Translations under genes and position numbers: made by a program | From: Calidifontibacter indicus | GTDB taxonomy: Bacteria; Actinomycetota; Actinomycetes; Actinomycetales; Dermatophilaceae | Assembly (NCBI RefSeq): GCF_003386865.1 | Contig: NZ_QTUA01000001.1 | Coordinates: 3,038,001 to 3,102,000 of the forward strand | DNA: 64,000 bases | Direction: 5' to 3' | The notes under the pieces: model-generated | The model's input: only the letters and a program-made list of their open reading frames with translations | Database searches by the model: none | What the model was told of the DNA's origin: nothing | Shown: positions 8,530 to 19,239 of the stretch, one piece after another | Layout: each line of letters opens with the position of its first letter | How positions within the stretch are numbered: position 1 is the first letter of the stretch

Positions 8530-9480
8530 TCAGCCGCGAGCAGCAGGAGAGTCGCCTCCCGACACGAAGCGATCGACCGCATCGACAACCACCTCACGAA
8601 ACCACTCGTGTGCAGGGTCGGCACCCGCGGCCGCATGCCAGATCAGGTTGATGTCGTAGTGCGGCAACGGGATCGGCGGCTCGCACACGGTCAGGTCGAG
8701 CGCCGCAGCGAACCGCAGCGCCGCATGGGTCGGCATCGTGCAGAGCACCGGCAGCGTGGCCGATTGGATTGCGGCACTGGCAAACTGCGCGGTCGATCCG
8801 ACGACGGTGCGGGTGCGCGCCATCCCGTCGAGCACGTCGTCGACGACTCCCCGGCGACCGTCGAACGAGATGAGCAGGTGCGGCGCATCGAGGTACTCCT
8901 CCAGCGACAGCTCACTCGGCAGCGGCAGCAGGCGCGGGTTGAAGATGCACGAGTGGCCGCTTGCGAACAGCCGCCGGGTGCGATGGTGTGCGTCGGTCAC
9001 CGTCGCCGCACCGACCGCGAGTTCGATCTCCCCGACGTCGATCATCTCGACGGCGGTGGCACTGGAGGCGGGACGCGACAGCACCCGCACCCCCGCGAAC
9101 TCACGCGTCCGATCCAACACGTGGGGCAGCAACGCAGCCTCGACGTCGTCCGACATGCCCACCACGAAGTCGCGTCGGTCGCGCTCGGGGTCGAACGACG
9201 CCTCGCCCAGCACCGCCCGCCGCAGGTAATCCAGGCCGGGCGACACCCAGCGGTACACCTCGATCGCCACGGGTGTCGGACGGACCCCGGTGCGGGTGCG
9301 GACGAACAACTCGTCACCGAACTGGCGCCGCAACCGCGCCACCGAGGCACTCACCGCCGGCTGGCTGCGGTGCAGCACCTGCGCGGCAGCGCTGATGCTC
9401 CCCTCTCGCATGACCGCATCGAAGACCACGAGCAGATTGAGGTCGGCCGAGCTGATATCACCGCGGTCGATATTCGACAT
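8530..9480 (-). CDS. LysR-type transcriptional regulator
   Basis: Predicted DNA-binding regulator of the divergent nitrilase. Residues about 12-70 form the LysR winged helix-turn-helix (LNLLVVFDAVMREGSISAAA, then SQPAVSASVARLRRQFGDEL), followed by a periplasmic-binding-like co-inducer domain of normal length; total 316 residues. A GTG at 9483 is an alternative start one codon earlier. It is divergent from the nitrilase across about 50 bases, the classic arrangement in which the LysR protein controls the neighbour in response to its substrate. The ligand is unknown. Confidence 0.9.
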   Translation of the reverse strand: MSNIDRGDISSADLNLLVVFDAVMREGSISAAAQVLHRSQPAVSASVARLRRQFGDELFVRTRTGVRPTPVAIEVYRWVSPGLDYLRRAVLGEASFDPERDRRDFVVGMSDDVEAALLPHVLDRTREFAGVRVLSRPASSATAVEMIDVGEIELAVGAATVTDAHHRTRRLFASGHSCIFNPRLLPLPSELSLEEYLDAPHLLISFDGRRGVVDDVLDGMARTRTVVGSTAQFASAAIQSATLPVLCTMPTHAALRFAAALDLTVCEPPIPLPHYDINLIWHAAAGADPAHEWFREVVVDAVDRFVSGGDSPAARG

Positions 9481-9493
9481 CACGAAGATGACT

Positions 9494-9523
9494 TTGCCCT
9501 ATGTGCGCGGGGCTCCCTACCGT
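9494..9523 (+). promoter_or_regulatory. Candidate nitrilase promoter (leaderless)
   Basis: TTGCCC (9494-9499) and TACCGT (9518-9523) are separated by 18 bases, and the ATG follows 6 bases later, so the transcript would begin at or next to the start codon. It lies in the 49-base LysR-nitrilase divergent gap. Confidence 0.4.
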
Positions 9524-9529
9524 TGCCAC

Positions 9530-10468
9530 ATGACCGCCCCCGAATCCTCGAACAAGACCTCGATCACGGTCGCCGCCGTGCAGGCGGCCGCCCCGCTCTT
9601 CGACCGCGCCGCCGCGCTGGATAAGGCCATCTCCCTCATCACCCGGGCGCACACCGAACTCGGCGCCGAACTGATCGTGCTGCCCGAGGGCTTCCTGGGC
9701 GGGTATCCGAAGGGCCTCGACTTCGGCATCACGGTCGGCAGCCGCACCCCCGAAGGGCGAGATCTCTTCCGCCGCTACGCCGATGCGGCGCTCGAGGTGC
9801 CGGGCGAAGAGGTCACCGCGATCGGCGACCTCACCCGGGAGCTGAGCTGCCACGCCGTCGTCGGCGCGATCGAGCGCCGCCACGGAACGCTCTACTGTGT
9901 CGCGCTCCACTTCGGCCCGCAGGGCTACATCGGGTTGCACCGCAAGCTCATGCCGACCGCCGGCGAGCGCTACCTGTGGGGCCAGGGCGACGGGTCGACG
10001 ATGCCGGTGATCGACACCGGCGACGTACGTTTCGGCGCTGCCATCTGCTGGGAGAACTACATGCCGCTGTTCCGAGCGTCGATGTACGCCAAGGACGTCG
10101 ACATCTGGTGCGCGCCGACCGTCGACGACCGCGAGGTCTGGCTCTCGACGATGCGCCACATCGCGCTCGAAGGACGCTGTTTCGTCGTGAGCGCCGCACA
10201 GTTCCAGACCCGCGCCAACTACCCGGACGACGTCATCCCGGTGCAAGGCAACAGCCCGGAGACCGTCTTGATCGACGGCGGATCGGTGATCGTTTCGCCG
10301 CTGGGCGAGGTGCTGGCCGGACCGCTGCGCGGTGCGGAGGGAATCTTGTCCGCCGAACTCGACCTCGATGACCTCACCCGCGCCAGGTTCGACTTCGACC
10401 CCGTCGGTCACTATGCGCGACCCGACATCTTCACGCTCACCACCGACGAGACCGCCCGCCTGACCTGA
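9530..10468 (+). CDS. Nitrilase-superfamily hydrolase (probable nitrilase)
   Basis: Carbon-nitrogen hydrolase predicted to convert a nitrile to its acid and ammonia. The 312-residue protein has the catalytic triad in order: Glu53 (VLPEGFLGG), Lys139 (GLHRKLMPT) and Cys173 (AAICWENYMP). The CWEN environment and FLGGYPKG segment are those of true nitrilases rather than carbamoylases or amidases of the superfamily. The ATG at 9530 is chosen because the upstream in-frame extension would overlap the divergent LysR gene. Control by the adjacent LysR protein is inferred from layout. The substrate cannot be read from sequence. Confidence 0.88.
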   Translation: MTAPESSNKTSITVAAVQAAAPLFDRAAALDKAISLITRAHTELGAELIVLPEGFLGGYPKGLDFGITVGSRTPEGRDLFRRYADAALEVPGEEVTAIGDLTRELSCHAVVGAIERRHGTLYCVALHFGPQGYIGLHRKLMPTAGERYLWGQGDGSTMPVIDTGDVRFGAAICWENYMPLFRASMYAKDVDIWCAPTVDDREVWLSTMRHIALEGRCFVVSAAQFQTRANYPDDVIPVQGNSPETVLIDGGSVIVSPLGEVLAGPLRGAEGILSAELDLDDLTRARFDFDPVGHYARPDIFTLTTDETARLT

Positions 10469-10551
10469 GTGCGGCCCTCCCGCCGCAGTACACGCTCGTC
10501 AGCGTGCATATGGGTTGCTCCGCCGCCCGCCCGCCGACACCGACGGACGAA

Positions 10552-10586
10552 GAAGGCCGCGGATCCACGCGGAATCTGCGGCCTTC
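10552..10586 (-). terminator. Hairpin terminator downstream of tRNA-Arg
   Basis: A perfect 9-bp stem (10552-10560 with 10578-10586) and 17-base loop lie just past the 3' end of the minus-strand tRNA and between it and the end of the nitrilase gene. It can serve both convergent units. Confidence 0.5.
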
Positions 10587-10595
10587 GTCCCTGTG

Positions 10596-10667
10596 CGCCC
10601 CCTGCAGGATTCGAACCTGCGCTCCCGCCTCCGGAGGGCGGTGCTCTATCCCCTGAGCTAAGGGGGC
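10596..10667 (-). tRNA. tRNA-Arg (anticodon CCG)
   Basis: On the minus strand a full cloverleaf folds: 7-bp acceptor stem (GCCCCCT with AGGGGGC), D stem GCTC/GAGC, anticodon stem CCGCC/GGCGG around loop CTCCGGA giving anticodon CCG, a 4-base variable loop, and T arm GCAGG-TTCGAAT-CCTGC. The discriminator base is G; CCA is not encoded. It reads CGG arginine codons, which are frequent in this genome. No duplicated 3' tRNA fragment that would mark an integrated element was seen nearby. Confidence 0.95.
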
Positions 10668-10749
10668 AACAGCGGTTGACCTTATCAGCAGAGTCGGCGA
10701 TTCCCCGCATCGGCCGACCTCTTCGTCCCCCTCTGCCAGACTCCCCCGC

Positions 10750-11085
10750 ATGACCGTCGTGAAGTCGCTCCTACTGTTCGCCGTCGCTGCGTTGTGCGAG
10801 ATCGGTGGCGCATGGCTGGTCTGGCAAGCGGTGCGTGAGCAGCGCGGCTGGCTGTGGGCGGGCGCCGGCGTGATCGCATTGGGCGTTTACGGGTTCGTCG
10901 CCACCTTGCAGCCCGACGCCAACTTCGGTCGCATCCTCGCGGCGTACGGCGGTGTCTTCGTGGCCGGTTCGCTGCTGTGGGCGGTCGTGGTCGACCGCTT
11001 CCGCCCCGACCGCTACGACCTCATCGGCGCGCTCGTCTGCCTGATCGGCGTGGCCGTGATCATGTACGCCCCCCGCGGCGCCTGA
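10750..11085 (+). CDS. YnfA / UPF0060 small membrane protein
   Basis: A 111-residue inner-membrane protein with four predicted transmembrane helices (about 5-25, 32-52, 61-80, 88-107), matching the YnfA family, a relative of small multidrug-resistance exporters. Family landmarks [10 protein letters not shown] near the N-terminus, YGGVFV in the third helix and the closing [12 protein letters not shown] are present. It ends 21 bases before the histidine-kinase gene, though its function gives no clear link to it. Transport activity of the family is only partly characterised. Confidence 0.9.
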   Translation: MTVVKSLLLFAVAALCEIGGAWLVWQAVREQRGWLWAGAGVIALGVYGFVATLQPDANFGRILAAYGGVFVAGSLLWAVVVDRFRPDRYDLIGALVCLIGVAVIMYAPRGA

Positions 11086-11106
11086 CCTGCTCCTACCCTT
11101 CGAACC

Positions 11107-12285
11107 ATGAGCAGCCAGGAGCAGGTGACGATCGTGCTCGCGGTCGGAGCGGCACTCGTGGTGCTGCTGCTGTGGCAGGTGCTGCGGCGCCGCAACCTGC
11201 AGCAGGGGTTCGTCAGCGAGCGCGACCGCGCCACCTACGAGACGCTGCACACCGCCTCGCTGGCCGGTCGACACCTCAGCGGCGGTCTCGACGAGAGCGG
11301 CGCCGAACGCGCCCTGCCCCACCTGCGCGAACTGCTCGCCACCCCTGCGCTCGCCCTCACCGGACGCCGACGCATCCTGGCCTGGGACGGCGTCGGCGAC
11401 CATCACCGCGACCAGGTGCACGATGCCGCGGTCGAGCACCTCGGCGACGGCAAGGTCGCCGTCGTCAACACGCTCGAGTGCAACGACCCCGACTGCCAGG
11501 TGCGTTCGGCGGTGCTGGCACCAATTCGGGTTCGAGACAGCATTGTCGGGCAACTGGTCGCTCTCGGCGAACACCCGAGCGCCGGCCTCAGCCGAGCCAC
11601 CGAGGAGGTTGCCGGCTGGATTGCCACCCAGGTCGAGCTCGCCGACCTGTCGGCCGACCGCACCCGGGCGATGGAGGCGGAGTTGCGCGCCTTGCGGGCG
11701 CAGATCAGTCCGCACTTCATCTACAACAGCCTCGGTGCGATCGCGTCGTTCGTGCGCACCGACCCCGACCGTGCCCGCGAATTGCTGCTGGAGTTCGCCG
11801 ACTTCACCCGTTACGCCCTGCGGCAGGGCGGCGCCTCGACGACCGTTGCCGAGGAACTGCGCAATGTGGAGCGCTATCTCGTGCTCGAGCAGGCGAGGTT
11901 CGGCGAGCGGCTGCAGCTGCAGATGAAGGTGGCACCGGAGGCGTTGCCGACCCGCGTGCCCTACCTCGCGATCCAGCCGCTGGTCGAGAACGCGGTGCGG
12001 CACGGCCTGGCGCCGAAGGCCGGCACCGGCACGGTCGTGCTCACCGCTCGCGACGTCGGCGCCGAGGCGGAGATCAGCGTCGAGGACGACGGTGTCGGCA
12101 GCGATCCCGAACGCATCCAGCAGGTGCTCGACGGCGAGACCCGAACCGACTCGGTGGGTCTCGGCAATGTCGACGCCCGACTGCGCCAGACGTACGGCGA
12201 CGAACACGGCCTGGTTGTCGAAACCGCATCCGGCGCCGGAATGAAGGTGACCTTCCGGGTGCCGAAGTTCGCCCCGGACGCTTAA
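11107..12285 (+). CDS. Sensor histidine kinase, LytS/BtsS type
   Basis: Sensor half of a two-component system. The 392-residue protein has one N-terminal membrane helix (about 8-24), a GAF-like sensing region (about 60-175) with a CNDPDC cysteine pair near 125-130, then the LytS-type His_kinase domain: phospho-accepting His203 in AQISPHFIYNSL, and an HATPase domain with LVENAVRHGL and DDGVGSD. The ATG is 7 bases after a TACCCT hexamer, suggesting a leaderless transcript. Its response regulator follows after 11 bases, then two solute symporters and acs, so it probably senses acetate or a related monocarboxylate, as related LytS-type kinases do for pyruvate. Confidence 0.9.
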   Translation: MSSQEQVTIVLAVGAALVVLLLWQVLRRRNLQQGFVSERDRATYETLHTASLAGRHLSGGLDESGAERALPHLRELLATPALALTGRRRILAWDGVGDHHRDQVHDAAVEHLGDGKVAVVNTLECNDPDCQVRSAVLAPIRVRDSIVGQLVALGEHPSAGLSRATEEVAGWIATQVELADLSADRTRAMEAELRALRAQISPHFIYNSLGAIASFVRTDPDRARELLLEFADFTRYALRQGGASTTVAEELRNVERYLVLEQARFGERLQLQMKVAPEALPTRVPYLAIQPLVENAVRHGLAPKAGTGTVVLTARDVGAEAEISVEDDGVGSDPERIQQVLDGETRTDSVGLGNVDARLRQTYGDEHGLVVETASGAGMKVTFRVPKFAPDA

Positions 12286-12296
12286 AGTCTGACGTC

Positions 12297-13028
12297 GTGT
12301 CACCGGTGCCACTGTCCGTCCTCGTCGTCGACGACGAGACTCCCGCGCGCTCTGAGATGGCCTGGCTGCTCGAACAGGACGAGTGGATCGCCACGATCCA
12401 CCAGGCGGCCAGCGGCGGCGAAGCCCTCGACCTGCTGCACTCCACCCCGATCGACGTCGTCTTCAGCGACATCAACATGCCGGGCCTCGGCGGCATGCAG
12501 CTCGCCCGGGTGATCGCCCGCCTGCCCGAGCGCCCACAGGTCGTGCTGGTGACCGCCTACGACGAGTACGCGGTCGACGCGTTCGAGATCGACGTCGTCG
12601 ACTACGTGATGAAGCCGGTGCGTCCCGAGCGCCTTGCCCTCGCTGTCACCCGTTGCGTGGGCAGCAGCACGCCGCCGGCCACCCCGGACGACGAACGCAT
12701 CCCGGTCGACCGCGGCGGTGTCACCCGCTTCGTCAACCGGTCGGACGTGCGCTTCGTGCAGGCGATGGGCGACTACGCCGAACTCCACACCCCCGACGGC
12801 ACACACCTCATCCGCGTCCCACTGAACACCCTCGAGGAGCGTTGGGCCGCAGCCGGATTCGTGCGCATCCACCGGTCGACGCTGGTTTGCACGAGGTTCG
12901 TCAGCGAGCTGCACATGGACGACGGACGGTGCACGGTCACCGTCGACGGCACCCCGTTGCAGGTGAGCCGGCGCCACACCCGCGAACTGCGCAAGCATCT
13001 GTTGCAAGGCGGTGACGGCGACCAGTGA
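12297..13028 (+). CDS. LytTR-family response regulator
   Basis: DNA-binding partner of the preceding kinase. The 243-residue protein starts at a GTG 11 bases after the kinase stop. The receiver domain (1-120) shows the acidic pair Asp12/Asp13, phospho-accepting Asp58 in VVFSDINMPG, the switch Thr in LVTAYDEYA and Lys in VMKPVRP. Residues about 140-240 form a LytTR domain (VRFVQAMGDYAELHT, VRIHRSTLV), which binds paired direct repeats. Targets are likely the downstream transporter operons and acs; no LytTR box was identified by eye. Confidence 0.9.
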   Translation: MSPVPLSVLVVDDETPARSEMAWLLEQDEWIATIHQAASGGEALDLLHSTPIDVVFSDINMPGLGGMQLARVIARLPERPQVVLVTAYDEYAVDAFEIDVVDYVMKPVRPERLALAVTRCVGSSTPPATPDDERIPVDRGGVTRFVNRSDVRFVQAMGDYAELHTPDGTHLIRVPLNTLEERWAAAGFVRIHRSTLVCTRFVSELHMDDGRCTVTVDGTPLQVSRRHTRELRKHLLQGGDGDQ

Positions 13029-13066
13029 CGCAGCCGGGCGAGGGGTGACGCAGGGATGACAGCGCG

Positions 13067-13480
13067 ATGACCCAGCCGACGCAGCCGACGCAGCCGCCGG
13101 AGGGCCCGCAGCGGGTGCGCATCACCAGCTCGCGCCGCCCCACGATCCGCCCGTCCGAGCACAGCCTGCGCGACGACATCCGCAACCAGACCGAGCTCGG
13201 CGAGGTGTACGTCGGCGGGCTGATGCGCGCCCAGCTGCGACTGGCGCTGCGGGTCATCCTCGTCGGGGTGTTCAGCCTGGGCGGCCTGCCCTTGCTGTTC
13301 CACCTCGTGCCGGCCACCCGGCGCGCGAGCGTGTTCGGCGTGCCGTTCGCGTGGCTGGTGCTCGGGTTGGTCGTGTATCCGACGGCGGTGCTGATGGCCC
13401 GGCAGTACGTGCGGGCCTCCGAACGACTCGAGGCAGAGTTCACGGCGGTCGTCACCCGCGGCGAAGGACCCGGTCGATGA
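13067..13480 (+). CDS. Small membrane protein partner of the adjacent symporter
   Basis: A 137-residue protein with a hydrophilic Pro/Gln/Thr N-terminus of about 55 residues and two predicted membrane helices (about 65-85 and 94-114). It is not a clear match to a named family, but size, topology and position resemble DUF485 proteins that accompany solute:sodium symporters. Its stop overlaps the symporter start (ATGA at 13477-13480), so the two are translationally coupled. A role in assembling or tuning the symporter is inferred from this coupling alone. Confidence 0.75.
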   Translation: MTQPTQPTQPPEGPQRVRITSSRRPTIRPSEHSLRDDIRNQTELGEVYVGGLMRAQLRLALRVILVGVFSLGGLPLLFHLVPATRRASVFGVPFAWLVLGLVVYPTAVLMARQYVRASERLEAEFTAVVTRGEGPGR

Positions 13481-15042
13481 CCTCGGGGTGGGCCCTCGCC
13501 GCGATTGCGCTGGTGTGCGTGACCACCTCGGCGATCGGCCTGCTCGGGCTGCGCTTCACCCGCGGCACCAGCGACTTCTACGTGGCCGGTCGCACCGTCA
13601 CCCCGTGGCGCAATGCCAGCGCCATCGGCGGCGAATACCTCTCGGCCGCAAGCTTCCCCGGCGTCGCGGCACTGATGTACGACCGCGGCCTCGACACCCT
13701 CTGGCTGCCGGTCGGCTACACCGTGGGTTACCTGGTGTTGCTCGTGCTGGTCGCCGCTCCCCTGCGCCGCAGCGGCGCCTACACGCTGCCCGACTTCGCC
13801 GAACTGCGCCTCGACAGCCGCATCGCCCGCACCGTCTGCTCGGTGTTCGTCATCGGCATCGGCTGGCTCTACCTGATCCCCCAACTCCAGGGCGCCGGGC
13901 TCGTGCTGCGCCATGTCACCGGATGGCCGCAATCGGTCGGCACGGTCGTCGTCGCGGCGCTCGTGGCGTTCAACGTCGCCCTCGCCGGAATGCGCTCGAT
14001 CACCTTGGTGCAGGCGGTGCAGTACTGGCTGAAGTTGACCGCGCTGGTGGTGCCCGCGTTCGTCATGCTCGCCGTGTGGTTTCGCGACGGCCGACCGGCG
14101 GCGGTCGCCGACAGCACCTGGTGGGACCCCCTGACCTCGACCGGAAACGACGGCAGCCTCTACGGCACCTACTCGGTGCTGCTGGCGTTGTGCCTCGGCA
14201 GCATGGGGCTGCCGCACGTCGTCGTACGCTTCTACACCAATCCCACCGGCCGCGAGGCCCGCCGGACGACGGTCGCGGTGCTCGCGCTGCTCGGCGCGTT
14301 CTACGTGTGGCCGCCGGCGTACGGCTGGCTCGGGCGGGTCTACCTGTCACCGGGCACCGCAGGTGAGCGGGACACGATGGTGTTGCGCCTGCCCGAATCG
14401 GTGGTCTCGACCGGTGTCGCGCAGGCCCTCGGCGCCATGCTCGCGGCCGGCGCGTTCGCGGCATTCCTGTCGACGTCGTCCGGCCTGCTCATGGCGGTGT
14501 CCGGGGTGCTCGACCAAGACATCGCCCGCCCGCTGCAGCGGCGGTGGCGGCCGAGCCTGCAACCGAGCCGGTCGTTCCGGGCGGCGGTGCTGGTGGCGAC
14601 CCTGGTGCCGTTCGCGGTGGCAGTGCTCGGCGGCACCTTCGGCATCTCGCTCGTCGTCGGCTACGCCTTCGCGATCGCCTCGGCCACCTTCGCGCCGCTG
14701 TTGCTGCTCGGCGTCTGGTGGCGCGGGCTGTCGCGCAAGGGCGCCCTGGCCGGGGTGTTGGTGGGCGGTCTCGGCACGTCGATCTCGGCAGCGACCATGC
14801 TCGCCCGACCCGACCTCGTGTCGGGCACCGTCCGGCAGTTGCTGGTGGATCCCGCGGCATGGGCGACCCCGCTTGCCGTGTTCGTGATGGTCGTCGTGTC
14901 GCTCATGACCCCAGGCAGCATTCCCGCCTCGACCGCGCGCACCCTCACCCGGCTGCACGTGCTCGAGGCGGTCGCGCTCGGCGACCTGAATGCAGACCCG
15001 AGAGCCGAGAGCGAGCGCGAGGGACGCGCCACCGGTCACTGA
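13477..15042 (+). CDS. Solute:sodium symporter (SSF), acetate-permease-like
   Basis: Predicted Na+- or H+-coupled uptake permease of the SSF family (LeuT fold). The 521-residue protein begins with a membrane helix and carries SSF landmarks: FYVAGRTVTPWRNASAIGGE, YLSAASFPGVAALMYDRG and a later GLPHVVVRFYTNP segment, all shared with the ActP acetate permease at 15558. About 13 helices are predicted. The start is the ATG overlapping the preceding small-protein stop. The histidine kinase and response regulator lie immediately upstream. The substrate is probably a short monocarboxylate, but the divergence from the second symporter suggests different specificity. Confidence 0.85.
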   Translation: MTSGWALAAIALVCVTTSAIGLLGLRFTRGTSDFYVAGRTVTPWRNASAIGGEYLSAASFPGVAALMYDRGLDTLWLPVGYTVGYLVLLVLVAAPLRRSGAYTLPDFAELRLDSRIARTVCSVFVIGIGWLYLIPQLQGAGLVLRHVTGWPQSVGTVVVAALVAFNVALAGMRSITLVQAVQYWLKLTALVVPAFVMLAVWFRDGRPAAVADSTWWDPLTSTGNDGSLYGTYSVLLALCLGSMGLPHVVVRFYTNPTGREARRTTVAVLALLGAFYVWPPAYGWLGRVYLSPGTAGERDTMVLRLPESVVSTGVAQALGAMLAAGAFAAFLSTSSGLLMAVSGVLDQDIARPLQRRWRPSLQPSRSFRAAVLVATLVPFAVAVLGGTFGISLVVGYAFAIASATFAPLLLLGVWWRGLSRKGALAGVLVGGLGTSISAATMLARPDLVSGTVRQLLVDPAAWATPLAVFVMVVVSLMTPGSIPASTARTLTRLHVLEAVALGDLNADPRAESEREGRATGH

Positions 15043-15163
15043 CCGCTCACCGCGCGTGGCCGACCGTTCGTCGCGTCGGCCGCGCCCGCACGCCGAGGCG
15101 TCACCGCCATCCGGCGCACCGCCGTCCGAACCGGTCGCCGCGCACCCCGCGGATGCCGAAATA

Positions 15164-15179
15164 TGTGAGGCCGATCACA
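15164..15179. promoter_or_regulatory. CRP/GlxR-like operator upstream of DUF485-actP
   Basis: TGTGA (15164-15168) and TCACA (15175-15179) are separated by six bases, a perfect match to the TGTGA-N6-TCACA palindrome bound by CRP, GlxR and actinobacterial Crp. It lies about 40 bases before the GTG of the DUF485 gene, close to where the promoter should be, so the direction of regulation cannot be told. CRP control of acs-yjcH-actP is established in E. coli. Confidence 0.65.
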
Positions 15180-15216
15180 CGGGACCTCCGTGTGTCGTCC
15201 ACAAGGAGGTGGCTTG

Positions 15217-15555
15217 GTGAGCAACGACCCTGCTCCACAGGTCGATGACCGCTACATCGCGGTCCAGCAGTCCCCCGAGTTCGCCGAGCTTCGTCGCAAG
15301 TTCCGCGGGTTCGTCTTCCCGGTCACGGCGTTCTTCCTGGCCTGGTACTTCCTGTTCGTGCTGCTGTCGATCTACGCGCCCGACTTCATGGGCACCAAGG
15401 TCCTCGGCAACATCAACATCGGCATCCTCATGGGGCTCGGCCAGTTCGTCACCACCTTCGCGATCACCTTCTGGTACGCGCGGTGGGCGAGCCGCGAGTT
15501 CGACCCGAAGGCCGACGCGATCGGCGCCGCCCTCAGCACCGGCAAGGACCACTGA
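15217..15555 (+). CDS. DUF485 family membrane protein (YjcH-like)
   Basis: A 112-residue protein of the family found beside acetate permease (YjcH in E. coli). Two membrane helices are evident (about 38-58, around FFLAWYFLFVLLSIYAPDF, and about 72-95), preceded by the SPEFAELRRKFRGFVFP signature and followed by YARWASREFDPKAD. The GTG at 15217 is chosen because a strong ribosome site (AAGGAGG, 15203-15209) lies 7 bases upstream; a GTG at 15190 would add nine residues without such a site. It ends 2 bases before actP, so the two are surely cotranscribed. Confidence 0.92.
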   Translation: MSNDPAPQVDDRYIAVQQSPEFAELRRKFRGFVFPVTAFFLAWYFLFVLLSIYAPDFMGTKVLGNINIGILMGLGQFVTTFAITFWYARWASREFDPKADAIGAALSTGKDH

Positions 15556-15557
15556 CC

Positions 15558-17207
15558 ATGACGCGATCCATCCAGTCCCTCGCCGCTGCCGGCAGCACCG
15601 TCGGCAACGCCACCCTCAACATCGCGATCTTCGCGGTCTTCGTGCTGGTGACGCTCACCATCGTCATCAAGGTGGCCGCGGGCAACAAGACCGCCGGGCA
15701 GATGTACACCGGTGGCGCCGCGTTCTCCGGCAAGCAGAACGGCCTCGCCATCGCCGGCGACTACCTGTCGGCCGCGTCGTTCCTCGGCATCGCCGGCGCC
15801 ATCGCACTGCAGGGCTACGACGGCTTCCTGTACTCCATCGGATTCCTCGTCGCGTGGCTCGTCGCACTGCTGCTCGTCGCCGAACTCATGCGCAACACCG
15901 GCCGGTTCACGATGGCGGACGTGCTGTCGTACCGCCTCAAGCAGCGTCCGGTGCGTCTTGCCGCCGCCACGTCGGCATTGTGCGTCTCGTTCTTCTACCT
16001 GCTCGCCCAGATGGCCGGCGCCGGTGGCCTGGTGTCGCTGCTGCTCGGCGTCAGCGGCGCCGCCGCCCAGAACATCGTCATCGCCGTCGTCGGCGTGATC
16101 ATGGTGCTCTACGTGATGATCGGCGGCATGAAGGGCACCACCTGGGTGCAGATGATCAAGGCCGTGCTGCTCATCGCCGCCACCTTCGTGATGACCCTCT
16201 GGGTGCTCGGCAAGTACGGCTTCAACATCAGCCACCTGTTCGACGCCGCGGTGAAGGAGAACCCGACGGCCGGCGAGAAGCTGCTGTCGCCCGGTCTGAA
16301 GTACGGCAAGACCGACGAGACCAAGCTCGACTTCGTCTCCCTCGCCCTCGCTCTCGTACTCGGCACCGCGGGCCTGCCGCACGTGCTGCAGCGTTTCTAC
16401 ACCGTGCCCACGAGCAAGCAGGCGCGTAAGTCGGTCGAGTGGGCCATCTGGCTGATCGGCGGGTTCTACCTGCTGACCCTGGTCATCGGTTACGGCGCCG
16501 GCGCGCTCGTCGGCCCGGAGAAGATCAACGCCGCGCCCGGCAAAGCGAATGCCGCTGCACCGTTGCTCGCTTTCGAACTCGGCGGCTCGCCGCTGCTCGG
16601 CATCGTGTCGGGCATCGCGTTCGCGACGATCCTCGCGGTGGTCGCGGGGCTCACGATCACCACCAGTGCCACCTTCGCGCACGACATCTACAACCAGGTG
16701 ATCAAGCGCGGCAAGGCCTCGCCGGAGTCGGAGGTGAAGGTGGCGCGCATCGCCGCCCTCGTCGGTGGTGTCGTCGCGATCCTCGGCGGAATGCTCGCCA
16801 AGGACCAGAACATCGCGTTCCTCGTCGCCCTGGCCTTCGCGGTCGCCGCGAGCGCCAACCTGCCGACGATCCTCTACTCGCTGTTCTGGAAGCGGTTCAA
16901 CACCCGCGGCGCGGTGTGGAGCATCTACGGCGGCTTGATCACCGCGGTCGGTCTGATCATCTTCAGCCCCGTGGTGAGCGGCAAGGGCGCCGACCCGAAG
17001 ACCGGCAAGACCCTGTCGATGCTGCCGGCGGACATCGACTTCCACTGGTTCCCGCTCGACAACCCCGGCATCGTCTCCATCCCGGTCGGGTTCTTCCTCG
17101 GCTGGTTGGGCAGCGTCACGAGCAAGGAGTTCAACGCCGCCAAGTACGCCGAGATGGAGGTGCGTTCTCTCACCGGACACGGGGTTGCCGAGGCGATCGA
17201 ACACTAG
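15558..17207 (+). CDS. actP: Cation:acetate symporter, ActP type
   Basis: Takes up acetate, and probably glycolate or similar acids, with a cation. The 549-residue SSF protein has the family blocks GNKTAGQMYTGGAAFSG, GDYLSAASFLGIAGAIALQG, YDGFLYSIGFLVAWLVALLL, and GLPHVLQRFYTVPTSKQAR, with about 13 helices. It follows DUF485 by 2 bases and is followed by a strong terminator and then acs, so uptake and activation of acetate sit side by side. A CRP-like palindrome precedes the operon. Related proteins with other substrates exist, so acetate is the best guess rather than proven. Confidence 0.88.
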   Translation: MTRSIQSLAAAGSTVGNATLNIAIFAVFVLVTLTIVIKVAAGNKTAGQMYTGGAAFSGKQNGLAIAGDYLSAASFLGIAGAIALQGYDGFLYSIGFLVAWLVALLLVAELMRNTGRFTMADVLSYRLKQRPVRLAAATSALCVSFFYLLAQMAGAGGLVSLLLGVSGAAAQNIVIAVVGVIMVLYVMIGGMKGTTWVQMIKAVLLIAATFVMTLWVLGKYGFNISHLFDAAVKENPTAGEKLLSPGLKYGKTDETKLDFVSLALALVLGTAGLPHVLQRFYTVPTSKQARKSVEWAIWLIGGFYLLTLVIGYGAGALVGPEKINAAPGKANAAAPLLAFELGGSPLLGIVSGIAFATILAVVAGLTITTSATFAHDIYNQVIKRGKASPESEVKVARIAALVGGVVAILGGMLAKDQNIAFLVALAFAVAASANLPTILYSLFWKRFNTRGAVWSIYGGLITAVGLIIFSPVVSGKGADPKTGKTLSMLPADIDFHWFPLDNPGIVSIPVGFFLGWLGSVTSKEFNAAKYAEMEVRSLTGHGVAEAIEH

Positions 17208-17215
17208 AAAGGTTG

Positions 17216-17242
17216 GGGTGGGGCGTGTGACGCGCCCCACCC
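17216..17242 (+). terminator. Intrinsic terminator after actP
   Basis: A perfect 10-bp G+C-rich stem (17216-17225 with 17233-17242) and a 7-base loop start 9 bases after the actP stop. It separates actP from acs, which must then use its own promoter or readthrough. Confidence 0.75.
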
Positions 17243-17304
17243 TGCCGGTACAACGGTAAGACCGGACGCCGACGGCGCCCGGAACGTCGATGAGGATGAG
17301 AATT

Positions 17305-19233
<1,929 letters not shown>

Positions 19234-19239
19234 CCCAAG

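Noticed and set aside
10596-10667. tRNA-Arg as an integration site
   Set aside because: No integrase gene and no repeated 3' tRNA fragment nearby; flanking genes are ordinary.
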